The notes: a model not told the origin generated them from the sequence alone. A stretch of DNA of 64,000 bases from Pseudomonas mediterranea CFBP 5447 (GCF_000774145.1 NZ_KN322982.1:180196-244195); one strand, 5' to 3'; shown: positions 52,801 through 62,666, counted from the first letter of the stretch. Translations and numbers: made by a program.

Positions 52801-55236
52801 CTACTCCACCAACGTCAACTCCCCATCCCGATAAAGCACCTCGCGCCCCAGCCAGGCCGCATTCACCTGTGGCAAAACCGCCGAGGGCTTGCGCAGTTCG
52901 CGCAGCAAGGTCGAGCCGTGGGACAAGCGTCCGCCCATACGCGCAATCACTGCCCGGGCGTTTTGATAGTGTGCATGGCGACCTGGGTCCAGGGTTTCTT
53001 CAAGCAGAATATCCTCGCCCAGGATGCCTTGCACCTGTCCCGGGTAGATCAGGAATCCACTCGCTTGTTCGGTGCCCTCGCGACCATCCTGCCAGAAGCT
53101 GCCTTCCCGACTGCGTATGTCCGGATGCGGTGCGAACCAATGGGCCCGTTCGACCGCCAGCATGGCGTGATGCAAGCGAAAGAAAATCCGCATGAGGTTG
53201 TCGCGATACCACTCACGCACTTGCAGGTAGTAACCGCGCAATCCAGGCAGGCCACTCGAATGGGCCAGGCGCACCGCCAAAGGCCATTGGGGAAACGCCT
53301 GCAGCGGCAACTCGGTCGGTGCCGGACGCGGCGTAGCCGGGTCGGTTTCCCAAGGCAGCCGATGCGGGGCGGATTCCAGGTTGTCATAGGCGGTCGGGGG
53401 CCGTCCCAGCCAGTCGCCACCGCTGCTGGCCAATGCGGTGGCGATGCATAGGTTGCCCTGGACCACGAATACGTAGAAACGGGTGAACCAGTCGGCCAAT
53501 TGTTGCCCATCGGCCCCCTGTTCGGTCAGCTCGGAGAGTTCCCGGTCGAAGCGCCGTAAACCGTTTTCCAACGTCGGCAGATGCCCACGGGCGATGCGCT
53601 GCATGCGCAGGAACAACGGCAGCGAACGGAGCAGGCGCAGCGGTCGCCAAGGCAGATGCGGTGTCGCGCCGCCGACCTCACCCGCGTAGTTGCTGGCGCT
53701 GATGCCCCAGTCCGCCAGGCGCGCGAGAAACAGGTCGTTGTTGATGTAGGAAGCACCGCCGAATACTGCGGTAAAGGGCTCGTTGTCCTGCAATATCCGC
53801 GAGTCCCAACGCGCCATGATCGCGGGAATGCTCGCCGCAGCACGGCGCTGGGCGTATTCCACCAGGACACTGGGTTGCGGCGGCAGGATCTCGGCAATAT
53901 TGGCGGCGGTCAGGTGTCGACGCCAGCCGTAATCGCTGATCGGCCGGTATTGCAGCAGCCAGAGTTGTTTGCCGTCCCAGGCCCATTCAACGTCACCGGG
54001 CACGTAGTGGAACACCCGCAGCACGCCTTGCAGGAATCGCCACAGCAGATCGGCGGTCAGGCCGTGGGATGGCTTGAACGTGTCGCTGTTCCACGCCTCA
54101 CCCAGGCGGGAAATGATCGCGCGTTCGGGGCTCGCCTGACCGTCGGCCAACGATTCGAGATGACCTTCGACCCACTCCAGTTCGACAGCCAGATGACGGA
54201 CGAAGGCGATCCCGGACAGCCGCGGCGTGATGAACCGCTGCACTACCACTTCCTCGACCCCCGTTGCACTCAGCTCGGCAACGCGACCCGGCACATCCTG
54301 CGTCGCTACACGCAAGAAAGTGGTACTCAGGCCCGCATTCGCCGCATCGGCCTGGTCTTCGCCATAACTGGACGAGCGCACCGCCCAGAGGACGTCCGAT
54401 TGGCCGTCGAGGAACGACGACAAGCGCGGATCGTGGCAGTTGTTAAGCGACAGTGCCGGGGGTACCGCTTGCCCGGCCAGCGCCGCCAGGCGCAAGCGCC
54501 CACCCTTGGTATGGGCGACGAATCCTCGCTCGCCCGACTCCAGCCACTTAGCGAATTCGGCCGGCGCATCAATCCACGGATAGTGACCCCAGCCGGGTTT
54601 CAGGCTGATGGTCAGATCGGCGCGAGCGAGAATGGCTGACCACGCCGCGGCCTGCTCGATGCCCAGTACATTGTCCTGATCGCCCCAGACCAGTTCGACC
54701 GGGTCGGTGACCCACTCCAGCAGTGGCAGCGCGGTGTCCGCGCGCACCAGATCCCAGTGCGGCACGAACGCCCGACAGCGGGCGTACCCGGCACCCATGC
54801 GCCGGTACTGCGCAGGCGTCCAGGTCCGGTTGGAAAATTTGCGGGCAAACAGCGTCGGTTGGTTTGCCAACAGCCAATGAATGGTTTTGCGCAGCGGCAA
54901 GGGCGACATCAATGCCGGCAGGCGGCGCTGCCATAAAAAGGCTCCAACCGGGGCCAACAATACACTGCGACAGAAATGCCCTGGCTGACGCTGCAAGGCA
55001 TGCAATACCAGCAGCGCATTCACCCCGACTGCGGTGATCGCGCTGCCCTGGACCGTCATCTCCAGCAAAGCCTGGGCGTAGGCGGCCAGGTCTTCGCAAG
55101 GCGCCTGAGGATGATTGCCGAAGCCGGGCAGTTCCAACGGCAGCACCTCGTAGTGCTCGAAGTGCGGCAACGCATCATCCCACCAATCGGCGGCGCTGCC
55201 GTTACCGGCCAGCAGGTACATCAAGGGCTTGCTCAT
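52801..55236 (-). CDS. Alpha/beta-hydrolase fused to PEP-synthase-like dikinase
   Basis: The 811-residue protein has an N-terminal alpha/beta-hydrolase domain (about 1-235: YLLAGNGSAADWWDDALP, WGDQDNVLG, PGWGHYPWID). Next comes an ATP-grasp region like PEP synthase (about 240-430: AVRSSSYGEDQADAANAGLS, VVQRFITPRLSGIAF). A long helical middle and a C-terminal phosphohistidine swivel domain (GGRLSHGSTLLRELRKPSAVL) complete it. The hydrolase nucleophile position reads GVNAL instead of GxSxG, so hydrolysis by Ser is unlikely. The swivel histidine is present. A GAGGA ribosome site supports ATG 55236. It is the last gene of a three-gene unit. Confidence 0.83.
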   Translation of the reverse strand: MSKPLMYLLAGNGSAADWWDDALPHFEHYEVLPLELPGFGNHPQAPCEDLAAYAQALLEMTVQGSAITAVGVNALLVLHALQRQPGHFCRSVLLAPVGAFLWQRRLPALMSPLPLRKTIHWLLANQPTLFARKFSNRTWTPAQYRRMGAGYARCRAFVPHWDLVRADTALPLLEWVTDPVELVWGDQDNVLGIEQAAAWSAILARADLTISLKPGWGHYPWIDAPAEFAKWLESGERGFVAHTKGGRLRLAALAGQAVPPALSLNNCHDPRLSSFLDGQSDVLWAVRSSSYGEDQADAANAGLSTTFLRVATQDVPGRVAELSATGVEEVVVQRFITPRLSGIAFVRHLAVELEWVEGHLESLADGQASPERAIISRLGEAWNSDTFKPSHGLTADLLWRFLQGVLRVFHYVPGDVEWAWDGKQLWLLQYRPISDYGWRRHLTAANIAEILPPQPSVLVEYAQRRAAASIPAIMARWDSRILQDNEPFTAVFGGASYINNDLFLARLADWGISASNYAGEVGGATPHLPWRPLRLLRSLPLFLRMQRIARGHLPTLENGLRRFDRELSELTEQGADGQQLADWFTRFYVFVVQGNLCIATALASSGGDWLGRPPTAYDNLESAPHRLPWETDPATPRPAPTELPLQAFPQWPLAVRLAHSSGLPGLRGYYLQVREWYRDNLMRIFFRLHHAMLAVERAHWFAPHPDIRSREGSFWQDGREGTEQASGFLIYPGQVQGILGEDILLEETLDPGRHAHYQNARAVIARMGGRLSHGSTLLRELRKPSAVLPQVNAAWLGREVLYRDGELTLVE

Positions 55237-55245
55237 GAGCGGTCC

Positions 55246-56688
55246 TCAGGCCAGATCGCGCAGGGCAGCGTCGAGGGTCGGGTAACGGAACCGATACCCG
55301 GCGTCAGTGAGACGGCTTGGCACCACACGTTGGCCGTCGAAAAACAACTGGGCCATCTCCCCTGCCAGGGCTCGCACCGGTGCGGCAGGGATGTGAAACC
55401 AGACCGGGCGCTTGAGAACCTGACCGACACGCTCGGCAAACTCTCCCTGGCTGACCGTGTCCGGCGCCACCAGGTTGTAAGTACCGCTCAGGCTCTCATC
55501 GTCGAACGCCCGGGCGATCACCTGGATCACATCGTCGCGGTGTATCCAGCTCATGATCTGCCGACCATCGCCCATCCGCCCACCGAACCCCAGGCGAAAC
55601 GGAATCAGCAAAGGCAACAGCGCACCGCCCGGACCAAAGACCACGCCCAGGCGCATCACCACCTGCCGCAGGCCCAATTCGACGGCAGGCCGCGCCGCCG
55701 CTTCCCACCGCGCACAGAGCTCGGCCATGAAGCCATCGCCCTTGGCGGCATGCTCGTCCAGGCTCTCACTGGCATCACGCACACCATAAAAGCCGATGGC
55801 CGAGGCCTGGACCCACAGCGTCGGTTTGTTCCGGGCGTTCTTCAGCCAGGTCAGCAACGCTTCAGTGGTATTGACCCGGCTGGCGATCAGTTGCGCCTGG
55901 CGCCGGGGGCTCCAGCGCGGACCGGCCACCGGCGCCCCCGCCAGATTGATCACCACGTCGAAGATTTCGTCATGGCCCAGCTTGCTCAGCGAACGCAGGC
56001 AACGGGCACGGCCATCGAACAGATAGGCCGCTTTCAACGGATCCCGGGCCAACACGCTGACGGTGTGTCCGGCATCGAGCAATTGATTGACCAGCGTCTC
56101 CCCGATAAACCCAGTACCGCCGGTCACCAACACGCGCTTATGGGTGCCGCCCGCGAACGGATTGGCGGATTTGCCCTGGCGTTGCATGCGCAGCGCCGCC
56201 AGCCCGTCACGGATACCCGAAGCGCTGACACCGATGGCAAACAGTGTCAGCAACCAGCCACGCCAGCCGAGATCGAGCGCGCCCAAGCCGGTAGGCAAAC
56301 TCGCCCATTGCGCCAGTTGCACCCCGTACAGCGCGAAGAACGCCCCGCCGTTGACCGCCAGTACCGTGTGCATGATGCGCTCGATGGCCGGCAGCTTGCG
56401 GCTGCGGTCCTCGACCACGAAATCCCAGAGCGTCAGGCCGATCTCCAGGGCGAACAACAACCCGATGCCGATTGCCCATACCCCCTGGAAAGCCAGATGG
56501 GCGATACCCAGGAACAGGATCCCGTAGAAACACGACCGCAAGGCGTGGATCGACAGCTCCAAGCGGGCGCTGTGGCGATAGGGCAGCGCGACGGTCAGTT
56601 CATGGTGGTAGAGGGTATCCAGCGCACCCAGGACAGCCTGGGCAATCAACAAGATGATCGCCCAGTCGAGGAGAGAAAAATCAGGCAT
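55246..56688 (-). CDS. TIGR01777-type epimerase with N-terminal membrane domain
   Basis: The 480-residue protein has about four membrane helices in residues 1-170 (WAIILLIAQAVLGAL, SCFYGILFLGIAHLAF, GIGLLFALEIGLTLW), then an extended-SDR domain. That domain has the Rossmann motif VLVTGGTGFIGETLVNQLL (about residue 185), VVINLAGAPV, and the TIGR01777-specific region SWIHRDDVIQVI near the end. The membrane part is of DoxX-like appearance. The start overlaps the upstream gene's stop by 8 bases, and the next gene follows after 9 bases. The substrate is unknown. Confidence 0.85.
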   Translation of the reverse strand: MPDFSLLDWAIILLIAQAVLGALDTLYHHELTVALPYRHSARLELSIHALRSCFYGILFLGIAHLAFQGVWAIGIGLLFALEIGLTLWDFVVEDRSRKLPAIERIMHTVLAVNGGAFFALYGVQLAQWASLPTGLGALDLGWRGWLLTLFAIGVSASGIRDGLAALRMQRQGKSANPFAGGTHKRVLVTGGTGFIGETLVNQLLDAGHTVSVLARDPLKAAYLFDGRARCLRSLSKLGHDEIFDVVINLAGAPVAGPRWSPRRQAQLIASRVNTTEALLTWLKNARNKPTLWVQASAIGFYGVRDASESLDEHAAKGDGFMAELCARWEAAARPAVELGLRQVVMRLGVVFGPGGALLPLLIPFRLGFGGRMGDGRQIMSWIHRDDVIQVIARAFDDESLSGTYNLVAPDTVSQGEFAERVGQVLKRPVWFHIPAAPVRALAGEMAQLFFDGQRVVPSRLTDAGYRFRYPTLDAALRDLA

Positions 56689-57169
56689 GGTTCGGCTTGC
56701 TCAGCGGGTGGTCGACGAGGGGCTTGCAGCGATCATGACGGTAAAGCCAGAACAGCGGCGGCAGCAATGCAAACAGGGCAAGGCCATCGAACCATAGATG
56801 CGACCAGACCTGCGCCTGGGCGGAAAGCAACATGTCCTGGGGCGCCCAGATCACGATGCCGGCGATCAACCATCCCCAAGGCATCGCGCTCCTCAGCCGA
56901 TTGCCGATATGGACGAGGGCCAGCATGTACAGCGAATAACTTTGCAACGTGGCGCCGAACAGCGCCAGCCACCAGACCTGCTGCGCCCGGGCAACCGAAG
57001 GTACCGCCGCATCGGACCAGAACGCGTGTTCGATGGTTTGCAGATAGCCGTCGAGCAGGCCCGAATGCCCTGCCCAGGTCAACACGAGGCTGACCAGCAG
57101 ATGCGTAAGGGCAGCAGCGTATAGCCAAGCGACCAGGGCTTTGCGAAGGGGGCTGGGAGGGGCTGGCAT
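56681..57169 (-). CDS. Hypothetical integral membrane protein
   Basis: The 162-residue protein has four predicted membrane helices (VAWLYAAALTHLLVSLVL, VWWLALFGATLQSYSLYMLAL, WGWLIAGIVIWAP, LWFDGLALFALLPPLFWLY). It is the first gene of the unit with the epimerase and the hydrolase-dikinase fusion. ATG 57169 with AGGA is chosen; the longer frame runs through a REP element. No family is recognised. Confidence 0.7.
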   Translation of the reverse strand: MPAPPSPLRKALVAWLYAAALTHLLVSLVLTWAGHSGLLDGYLQTIEHAFWSDAAVPSVARAQQVWWLALFGATLQSYSLYMLALVHIGNRLRSAMPWGWLIAGIVIWAPQDMLLSAQAQVWSHLWFDGLALFALLPPLFWLYRHDRCKPLVDHPLSKPNHA

Positions 57170-57258
57170 TCCGTGTCCTGAAGGCTTGCTTGGGAGTCGC
57201 AAGTCTAAAGGAACTGGAAGTGGTTTTACCTGGCTATTTGGTGTGGGTTGAAGTCGGC

Positions 57259-57351
57259 CATCGCGAGCAGGCTCGCTCCCACAGAGGATGGGTGTGGCCG
57301 CAGATTTCACAGTCATCACAGGCCATGTGGGAGCGAGCCTGCTCGCGATGG
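57259..57351. repeat. REP pair (REPIN), type 1, opposite arm order
   Basis: Outward-facing arms lie between the membrane-protein gene (57169) and the end of lapC. Confidence 0.9.
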
Positions 57352-57407
57352 CGGAGCGTCAGCAACAAATCCGTAGGAAGCTTCAGCATCAGGCAAGGTC
57401 TGAGGCA

Positions 57408-58775
57408 TTACCGCTCGTGCAATGCCTCGGCACGGGCCTTGATGATGGGCTTGAGCAGGTAGCTGAGCACGGTTTTCTTGCCGGTGATGATGTCCACCGA
57501 GGCCACCATGCCCGGGATGATCAACAGCGGTTTGTCATCGGTGCCCAGGTGGCTGCGCTCGGTGCGCAGCTTGATGATGTAGTAGGTGGTTTTCTTGTCT
57601 TCGTCGGTGACGGTGTCAGCACCGATCTGTTCCAGCTTGGCTTTCAGCCCACCGTAGATGGTGTAGTCATACGCGGTGAATTTCACCGTGGCGTCCTGGC
57701 CAGGGTGCAGGAAGGCAATGTCCTGGGGACGGATTTTCGCTTCCACCAGGAGGGTGTCGTCCAAAGGCACGATTTCCACCAGGTCGCTGCCGGGCTGGAT
57801 CACGCCACCGATGGTGTTCACCAGCATTTTGTTGACGATCCCTCGCACCGGCGACGTTACCAGGGTGCGGCTTACGCGGTCCTCCAGGGCCTTGCCGGTC
57901 GCCTGGGCCTTGTTCAGGTCGGTGCGTGCCTCGTTGAGCTGGGTCAGCGCTTCGCTGCGGAATTTGCCACGGGTCTCGTCGATCTTGCGTTGCACTTCCT
58001 TGATCGCCGATTCGGCCCGAGGAATCGCCAGGGTCGTGGCATCCAGCTGCCCGCGGGTCTCGACTTCAGCGCGCTTGAGCCGCAGCACTTCCACCGGCGA
58101 GACCGCACCCTGGGCCACCAGTGGCTCGGACATGTTGATTTCCTGGCGTTGCAAGGCCAGGCCGGAACGGTACTGCGCCTGCTTCGAAACGAACTCGCGC
58201 AACTCCTGCTGACGCTGCACCAGCTGTTCCTGCAAACCGCCGATTTCATCGTGCAACTGCTGGCGACGGCTGATGTACAGCGACTCTTCACTGGCGGCCT
58301 GACCTGGCACCGCCTTGAGTACGTCGGCCGGGAAGTTCAGCGGCCGGTCGTCGACCTCGGCACTCAATCGTTCGACCCGCAACAGCATGGACAGGCGATC
58401 CGCCTCGGTTTCCCCCACATTCGAGACAAACCGCGTGTCGTCCAGGCGAATCAAAGGCGCACCGGCCTCGACGATCTGCCCTTCCTTGACGAACAGCTCG
58501 GCGACGATGCCGCCCTCCAGGTTCTGGATCTTCTGGACTTTGGACGACGGAATGGCCTTGCCGTCGCCCTTGGTCACTTCGTCGACCACGGCGAAGTTGG
58601 CCCACAGCACCAGGAACACGAAGAACGCAATGATGCCCCAGATCGTCAGGCGCACCACCCGCGGAGCGTCTTCGATCAAGGCCTTGTTGACCTCCGGCAG
58701 AGGTTGTCCGCGAAGCGAAGCGGAGCCTTTGAAATAACGGCCCACGGAATCCTTGAAACCCGACTTAAGCAACAC
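57408..58775 (-). CDS. lapC: Type I secretion adaptor LapC (HlyD family)
   Basis: The 455-residue membrane-fusion protein has one membrane helix (IWGIIAFFVFLVLWANFAV, about 48-66), a long coiled coil (residues 90-300) and the HlyD C-terminal beta-barrel (VRGIVNKMLVNTIGGVIQPGSDLVEIVP). It links LapB to LapE for export of LapA. It starts with GTG 58775 and overlaps the end of lapB by 11 bases. It is the last gene of lapE-lapB-lapC. Identification is secure from order, size and the adjacent lapA. Confidence 0.92.
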   Translation of the reverse strand: MLLKSGFKDSVGRYFKGSASLRGQPLPEVNKALIEDAPRVVRLTIWGIIAFFVFLVLWANFAVVDEVTKGDGKAIPSSKVQKIQNLEGGIVAELFVKEGQIVEAGAPLIRLDDTRFVSNVGETEADRLSMLLRVERLSAEVDDRPLNFPADVLKAVPGQAASEESLYISRRQQLHDEIGGLQEQLVQRQQELREFVSKQAQYRSGLALQRQEINMSEPLVAQGAVSPVEVLRLKRAEVETRGQLDATTLAIPRAESAIKEVQRKIDETRGKFRSEALTQLNEARTDLNKAQATGKALEDRVSRTLVTSPVRGIVNKMLVNTIGGVIQPGSDLVEIVPLDDTLLVEAKIRPQDIAFLHPGQDATVKFTAYDYTIYGGLKAKLEQIGADTVTDEDKKTTYYIIKLRTERSHLGTDDKPLLIIPGMVASVDIITGKKTVLSYLLKPIIKARAEALHER

Positions 58776-60930
58776 TGATCTGCCCCTTCTTCAACGCTTC
58801 CATTACGGCAGCTTTCGGGCCGTCGGCCAGGATCTGCCCGCGGTCGATCACCAGCAGGCGATCCACCAGCGACAGCAAGGATGCCCGGTGCGTCACCAGC
58901 AGCACGGTCTTGTTCTCCACCACAGCGGCCAGGCGCTGCTTGAGGCGCTCCTCACCGGTGTTGTCCATGGCGCTGGTGGGCTCATCGAGCAGCAGGATCG
59001 GTGGGTTGAGCAGCAGCGCCCGAGCCAGGGCAACGTTCTGGCGCTGGCCGCCGGACAGGTTCTGCCCGCGCTCGCCAACCTGTAGCTCATAACCCTGGGG
59101 ATGCAGACGGGCGAACTCATGCACGCCCGCCAGTTCGGCGGCCTGGAGCACCAACTCGTCTTCGACATAACGGGCCCCTGAGGTCAGGTTGTCCCGCAAG
59201 GTACCGGCCAGCAGCTGAATGTCCTGGGGGACATAGCCGATGTTGTAGCGCAACTCGCTGACATCGATCTGGCGGATGTCCACGCCGTCCACCAGCAAGG
59301 CGCCATCGTCCGGCTGGTAAAGGCCCACGAGCAACTTCGCCAGGGAGCTCTTGCCCGAACCGCTGCGGCCGATGATGCCGATTTTTTCACCGGGCTTGAT
59401 CACCAGGTTGATGTTCTTCAGCGCGGCGTTCTGCTGGTTCGGATAAGTGAAATTCAGTTGCCGGCACTCGATGGCGCCCTGCAGGACCTTGCGGCTCAGC
59501 GGACGCTCTTCGAAATTGCGCTCCTGGGGCAGCTCCATCATCTGGTCGACGGACGTCATCGTCACCCGCGCCTGCTGATAGCGGGTCAGCAGGCCCGACA
59601 GCGACGCCAACGGGCTGAGGGCGCGGCCACTGAGCATGTAGCAGGCAACCAGCCCACCCATGCTCAGGTTACCGGCGATGATCAGGTAGACACCGAAGAC
59701 GATCATGACCACGCCAGCCAACTGCTGGATCAACAAAGTGATGTTCATCGCCAGCCCGGAGAGCATTTTTACCCGCAGTTCGAGACGGCTGAGGGTGCCG
59801 ATAGTCTGCTCCCATTGGTATTGGCGCTCGCTCTCGGCGTTGTTGACCTTCACCGCATCCAGGCCGGCAAGGGTCTCGATCAGGCTGGACTGGCGCTCGG
59901 CGCCCAGGGCCATGGTTCTCTCCATGGTCGCCACCAGGGGCTTCTGCAAGGCGTAGCCGATCAACAAGGCAATAGGGAAAGCCAACACCGGAATCCACAC
60001 CAGGTGTCCGCCGATAATCGCGATGACCATGAAGATCAACAGGGTGAATGGCAGATCGATCAGGCTGGTCAAGGTCAGCGAGGCGAGGAAGTCCCGCAGG
60101 CTCTGGAACTCATGGATGTTCTGGGCAAAGCTGCCGACCCGTGCCGGACGGTACTTCATCGCCATGCCGACGATTCGCTCGAACAGCGTGGCGGAAATGA
60201 TCAGGTCGGTTTTCTTGCCCGCCAGGTCCAGGCACAGGCTGCGCAACATCTTCAGGATCAGGTCGAACAGATAGGCACCGGTAATGCCGATGGCCAACAC
60301 CCACAAGGTCGACTCGGCCTGGTTTGGCACCACGCGGTCATAGACGTTCATCACGAACAGCGGCGCAGCCATGGCGATGATGTTGATCAGAAGGCTGGCG
60401 GCAATCGCATCGGCATACAGCCAACGGGAACGCTTGAGGGTGTCGCGAAACCACGAACGCGCCCGGGGAATGAGCGTGCCGTGGTTCACATCGAATTTGT
60501 GCTGGGGTTGGGCGAAGAAAACCTTGCCACTGTAGTCGTCGGCCAGCAGCTCGCGGCTGACCGTCACTTCTCCGCCGTCGCTTTCGCTGAGCAGCAGCCG
60601 CGCCTGGTCGTCGCCGACCCAGCCCAGCAATACCGCACTGCGACCATCCTTGAGCAGCAACAGGGCCGGCATGGCAATGGTCGGGATCTGCTCGAGCCGG
60701 CGTTGCAGCACCCGGCCCTGTAAACCGGCCCGTGCCGCCGCACGCGACAATAAATCGACGCTCAGCCGCTGCTTGGGCAGCGGCAGGCCGGTGGTGAGCA
60801 TCGCCGCGCTGGCCGGTTTCTGATGCAGCATGCAGAGCGCCAGCAACCCGTCCAGCAACGGGTCGTCGTGCAGCGTGCGCGGGTCATGGACTAGTTCGAC
60901 TCGACTGACTTCTGATTCCACGCTCTGCAC
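58765..60930 (-). CDS. lapB: Type I secretion ABC transporter LapB
   Basis: The 721-residue exporter has an N-terminal C39-peptidase-like domain (about 15-140) whose catalytic cysteine is not evident, as in adhesin exporters. The membrane domain covers about 155-440. The ATPase domain has Walker A GRSGSGKSS, signature LSGGQRQNVALARALL, Walker B ILLLDEPTSAMD and H-loop LLVTHR. It powers export of LapA. The start may be GTG 60930 or the in-frame GTG 60921 (VESEVSRVEL). It begins 27 bases after lapE. Confidence 0.93.
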   Translation of the reverse strand: MQSVESEVSRVELVHDPRTLHDDPLLDGLLALCMLHQKPASAAMLTTGLPLPKQRLSVDLLSRAAARAGLQGRVLQRRLEQIPTIAMPALLLLKDGRSAVLLGWVGDDQARLLLSESDGGEVTVSRELLADDYSGKVFFAQPQHKFDVNHGTLIPRARSWFRDTLKRSRWLYADAIAASLLINIIAMAAPLFVMNVYDRVVPNQAESTLWVLAIGITGAYLFDLILKMLRSLCLDLAGKKTDLIISATLFERIVGMAMKYRPARVGSFAQNIHEFQSLRDFLASLTLTSLIDLPFTLLIFMVIAIIGGHLVWIPVLAFPIALLIGYALQKPLVATMERTMALGAERQSSLIETLAGLDAVKVNNAESERQYQWEQTIGTLSRLELRVKMLSGLAMNITLLIQQLAGVVMIVFGVYLIIAGNLSMGGLVACYMLSGRALSPLASLSGLLTRYQQARVTMTSVDQMMELPQERNFEERPLSRKVLQGAIECRQLNFTYPNQQNAALKNINLVIKPGEKIGIIGRSGSGKSSLAKLLVGLYQPDDGALLVDGVDIRQIDVSELRYNIGYVPQDIQLLAGTLRDNLTSGARYVEDELVLQAAELAGVHEFARLHPQGYELQVGERGQNLSGGQRQNVALARALLLNPPILLLDEPTSAMDNTGEERLKQRLAAVVENKTVLLVTHRASLLSLVDRLLVIDRGQILADGPKAAVMEALKKGQISVA

Positions 60931-60957
60931 TCTTTACTGATCAAACTGGATGGATTT

Positions 60958-62307
60958 TCAATTCATCCCAGGTAACTGGACCTTGGGTTTCACGTCGTTC
61001 TGCACAACGGATGCCAACGGCGCGACGACTCCCTGACTTTTGAGCAATTCACCCATGGTTGCCTTGATCCGATACTGGGTGAACAGCTGCACGTTCTTGA
61101 TTTCCGCCAATCGCCGGGAAGCGCTGAACAGCTCGTTTTCGCTGTCGAGCAAGTCGAGCAGGGTCCGCTCGCCGAGGCTGAACTGCTTCTGGTAGGCGTT
61201 GCGTACGTTGGCGCTGCGGTCCACGTATTGCTGGGCGATCGGTACCTGGGCGTTGGCGTTGTTGAGGGCGTTCCAGGCCAGGCCCAGCTCTTCGGTCAAT
61301 TGGCGCAAGGCGTTGTTACGGATGTCCAGGGCCTGGTTGGACAGGTAGGACTTGGATTCCAGGTCGGCCTTGTTGCTGCCGCCGGCATACAGGTTGAATC
61401 GCATGCGCAGCATGGCCTGCCATTCGTTGTTATGACCGTTCTGGCCGTCCAGGTCGTTGTCGGCGGTGCGGCCCAACTCGGCGTCAAAGCGTGGATAGAA
61501 GCTCGACTTGGCGGCTTCGTACTGTTTCTCGGTGGCGACGATGTCCGCTTCAGCCGAACGCAATACCGGGCTGTTCTCCAGCATCTGGGCGCGGGCTTCC
61601 GTCAGGTTGGCCGGCAACAGCGCCATAAAATCGGCGGGACGCTCCAGTTGGTCGGGCAATTGCCCCACGGCACTGAGGTAGTTGGTTTCGGCGTCGGCCA
61701 GGTTGGTCTGTTCGGTGATCAGGTTGTTGCGGGCCTGGGCCACGCGTGCTTCGGCCTGGTCGTGGTCGGCACGGTTGCCCACGCCGCGCTCGGTGCGCAG
61801 CTTGATCTGATCGAAGATGCGCTCGTGGCTCTTGAGGTTCTCCTCGGCCAGGCGCACGAACTCGCGACGGGTCAGCACATCCAGGTAAACCTGGGCCACG
61901 GTCAGGCCGGTGCGCTCGGAGGTATCGAGCAGCGAATAGGCACGGGCATTAACGGTGGCTTGTTGACGCCCCACTTCGCTGGACGTCGCAAAACCGTCAA
62001 AAACCATTTGCGTCACACGCAGGCTCGACTCGCTACGGTTCAGGGTTTCCCAATGATTGTTGCTGCCCGAGCGGGTGGTGACACTGTCGGTGCCTTCGCG
62101 ACCGTATCCGGCTGCAAGGTCGACCCTAGGCAGGTAACCGCCCTTCGCCGCCTTGAGCTGGTAGTCCGCCGCCAGGCGGCTGTTCACCCCGGCCTGGATT
62201 TCAGGGTGCACGTCCAATGCCTGTTGCATGGCCTGCGGCAAGGTTTGTGCTTGTACGAAACTGGCGGCGAGAGCGAAGGGTAAAGCCATGAACAAATGCG
62301 AACGCAT
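60958..62307 (-). CDS. lapE: TolC-family outer-membrane channel LapE
   Basis: The 449-residue protein has a signal peptide (FMALPFALAASFVQAQ) and the two TolC repeats, e.g. LPQAMQQALDVHPEIQAG, SLRVTQMVFDGFATSSEVGRQQ and RTLLDLLDSENELFSA. It is the outer-membrane exit for LapA and is the first gene of the minus-strand lapEBC unit, divergent from lapA across 359 bases. It belongs to the AggA/TolC type used for giant adhesins. Confidence 0.92.
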   Translation of the reverse strand: MRSHLFMALPFALAASFVQAQTLPQAMQQALDVHPEIQAGVNSRLAADYQLKAAKGGYLPRVDLAAGYGREGTDSVTTRSGSNNHWETLNRSESSLRVTQMVFDGFATSSEVGRQQATVNARAYSLLDTSERTGLTVAQVYLDVLTRREFVRLAEENLKSHERIFDQIKLRTERGVGNRADHDQAEARVAQARNNLITEQTNLADAETNYLSAVGQLPDQLERPADFMALLPANLTEARAQMLENSPVLRSAEADIVATEKQYEAAKSSFYPRFDAELGRTADNDLDGQNGHNNEWQAMLRMRFNLYAGGSNKADLESKSYLSNQALDIRNNALRQLTEELGLAWNALNNANAQVPIAQQYVDRSANVRNAYQKQFSLGERTLLDLLDSENELFSASRRLAEIKNVQLFTQYRIKATMGELLKSQGVVAPLASVVQNDVKPKVQLPGMN

Positions 62308-62666
62308 GGTGTGTTTTTTTCCTGAAACGCTTGTCTTGGATCACAGCGAAACGAGGCGCTGCATCGGATGATGGCAACCGGAATGACCGTATGTCGGAAA
62401 GTTCGAAACTGGTACTGAAACTTGCACCGAAAGAACAGGTCGCCGCTTAAATATCAATGTGACATTACCTGACCGATTGTTTAGGATGGCCGGCAGAAGG
62501 TCAATAGTTTGGCAGAAACAAAAAACACTGGATCGACAGCCAAAATATTGACACAGCAGAGCGTCAAATACCCTTATCAAGTTAAAGCCAAAACGTCCAG
62601 ACCGCCGATGCCCATAGCTGGCGGGCCCATGGAAGTTTACTGAACGTGGCACCCGGAGAGTCTTCA
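62308..62666. promoter_or_regulatory. Divergent lapE-lapA control region
   Basis: The 359-base gap is A/T-richer than its surroundings and contains no gene. A TTGACA hexamer at 62547-62552 could be a lapA -35 box, but no good -10 box follows at 16-18 bases. In P. putida and relatives this region is bound by FleQ under c-di-GMP control (family knowledge); I cannot identify its sites here with confidence. Confidence 0.5.

Noticed and set aside
54976..57093. 705-codon plus-strand frame opposite the epimerase gene
   Set aside because: Shadow of an intact SDR gene; no family motifs.
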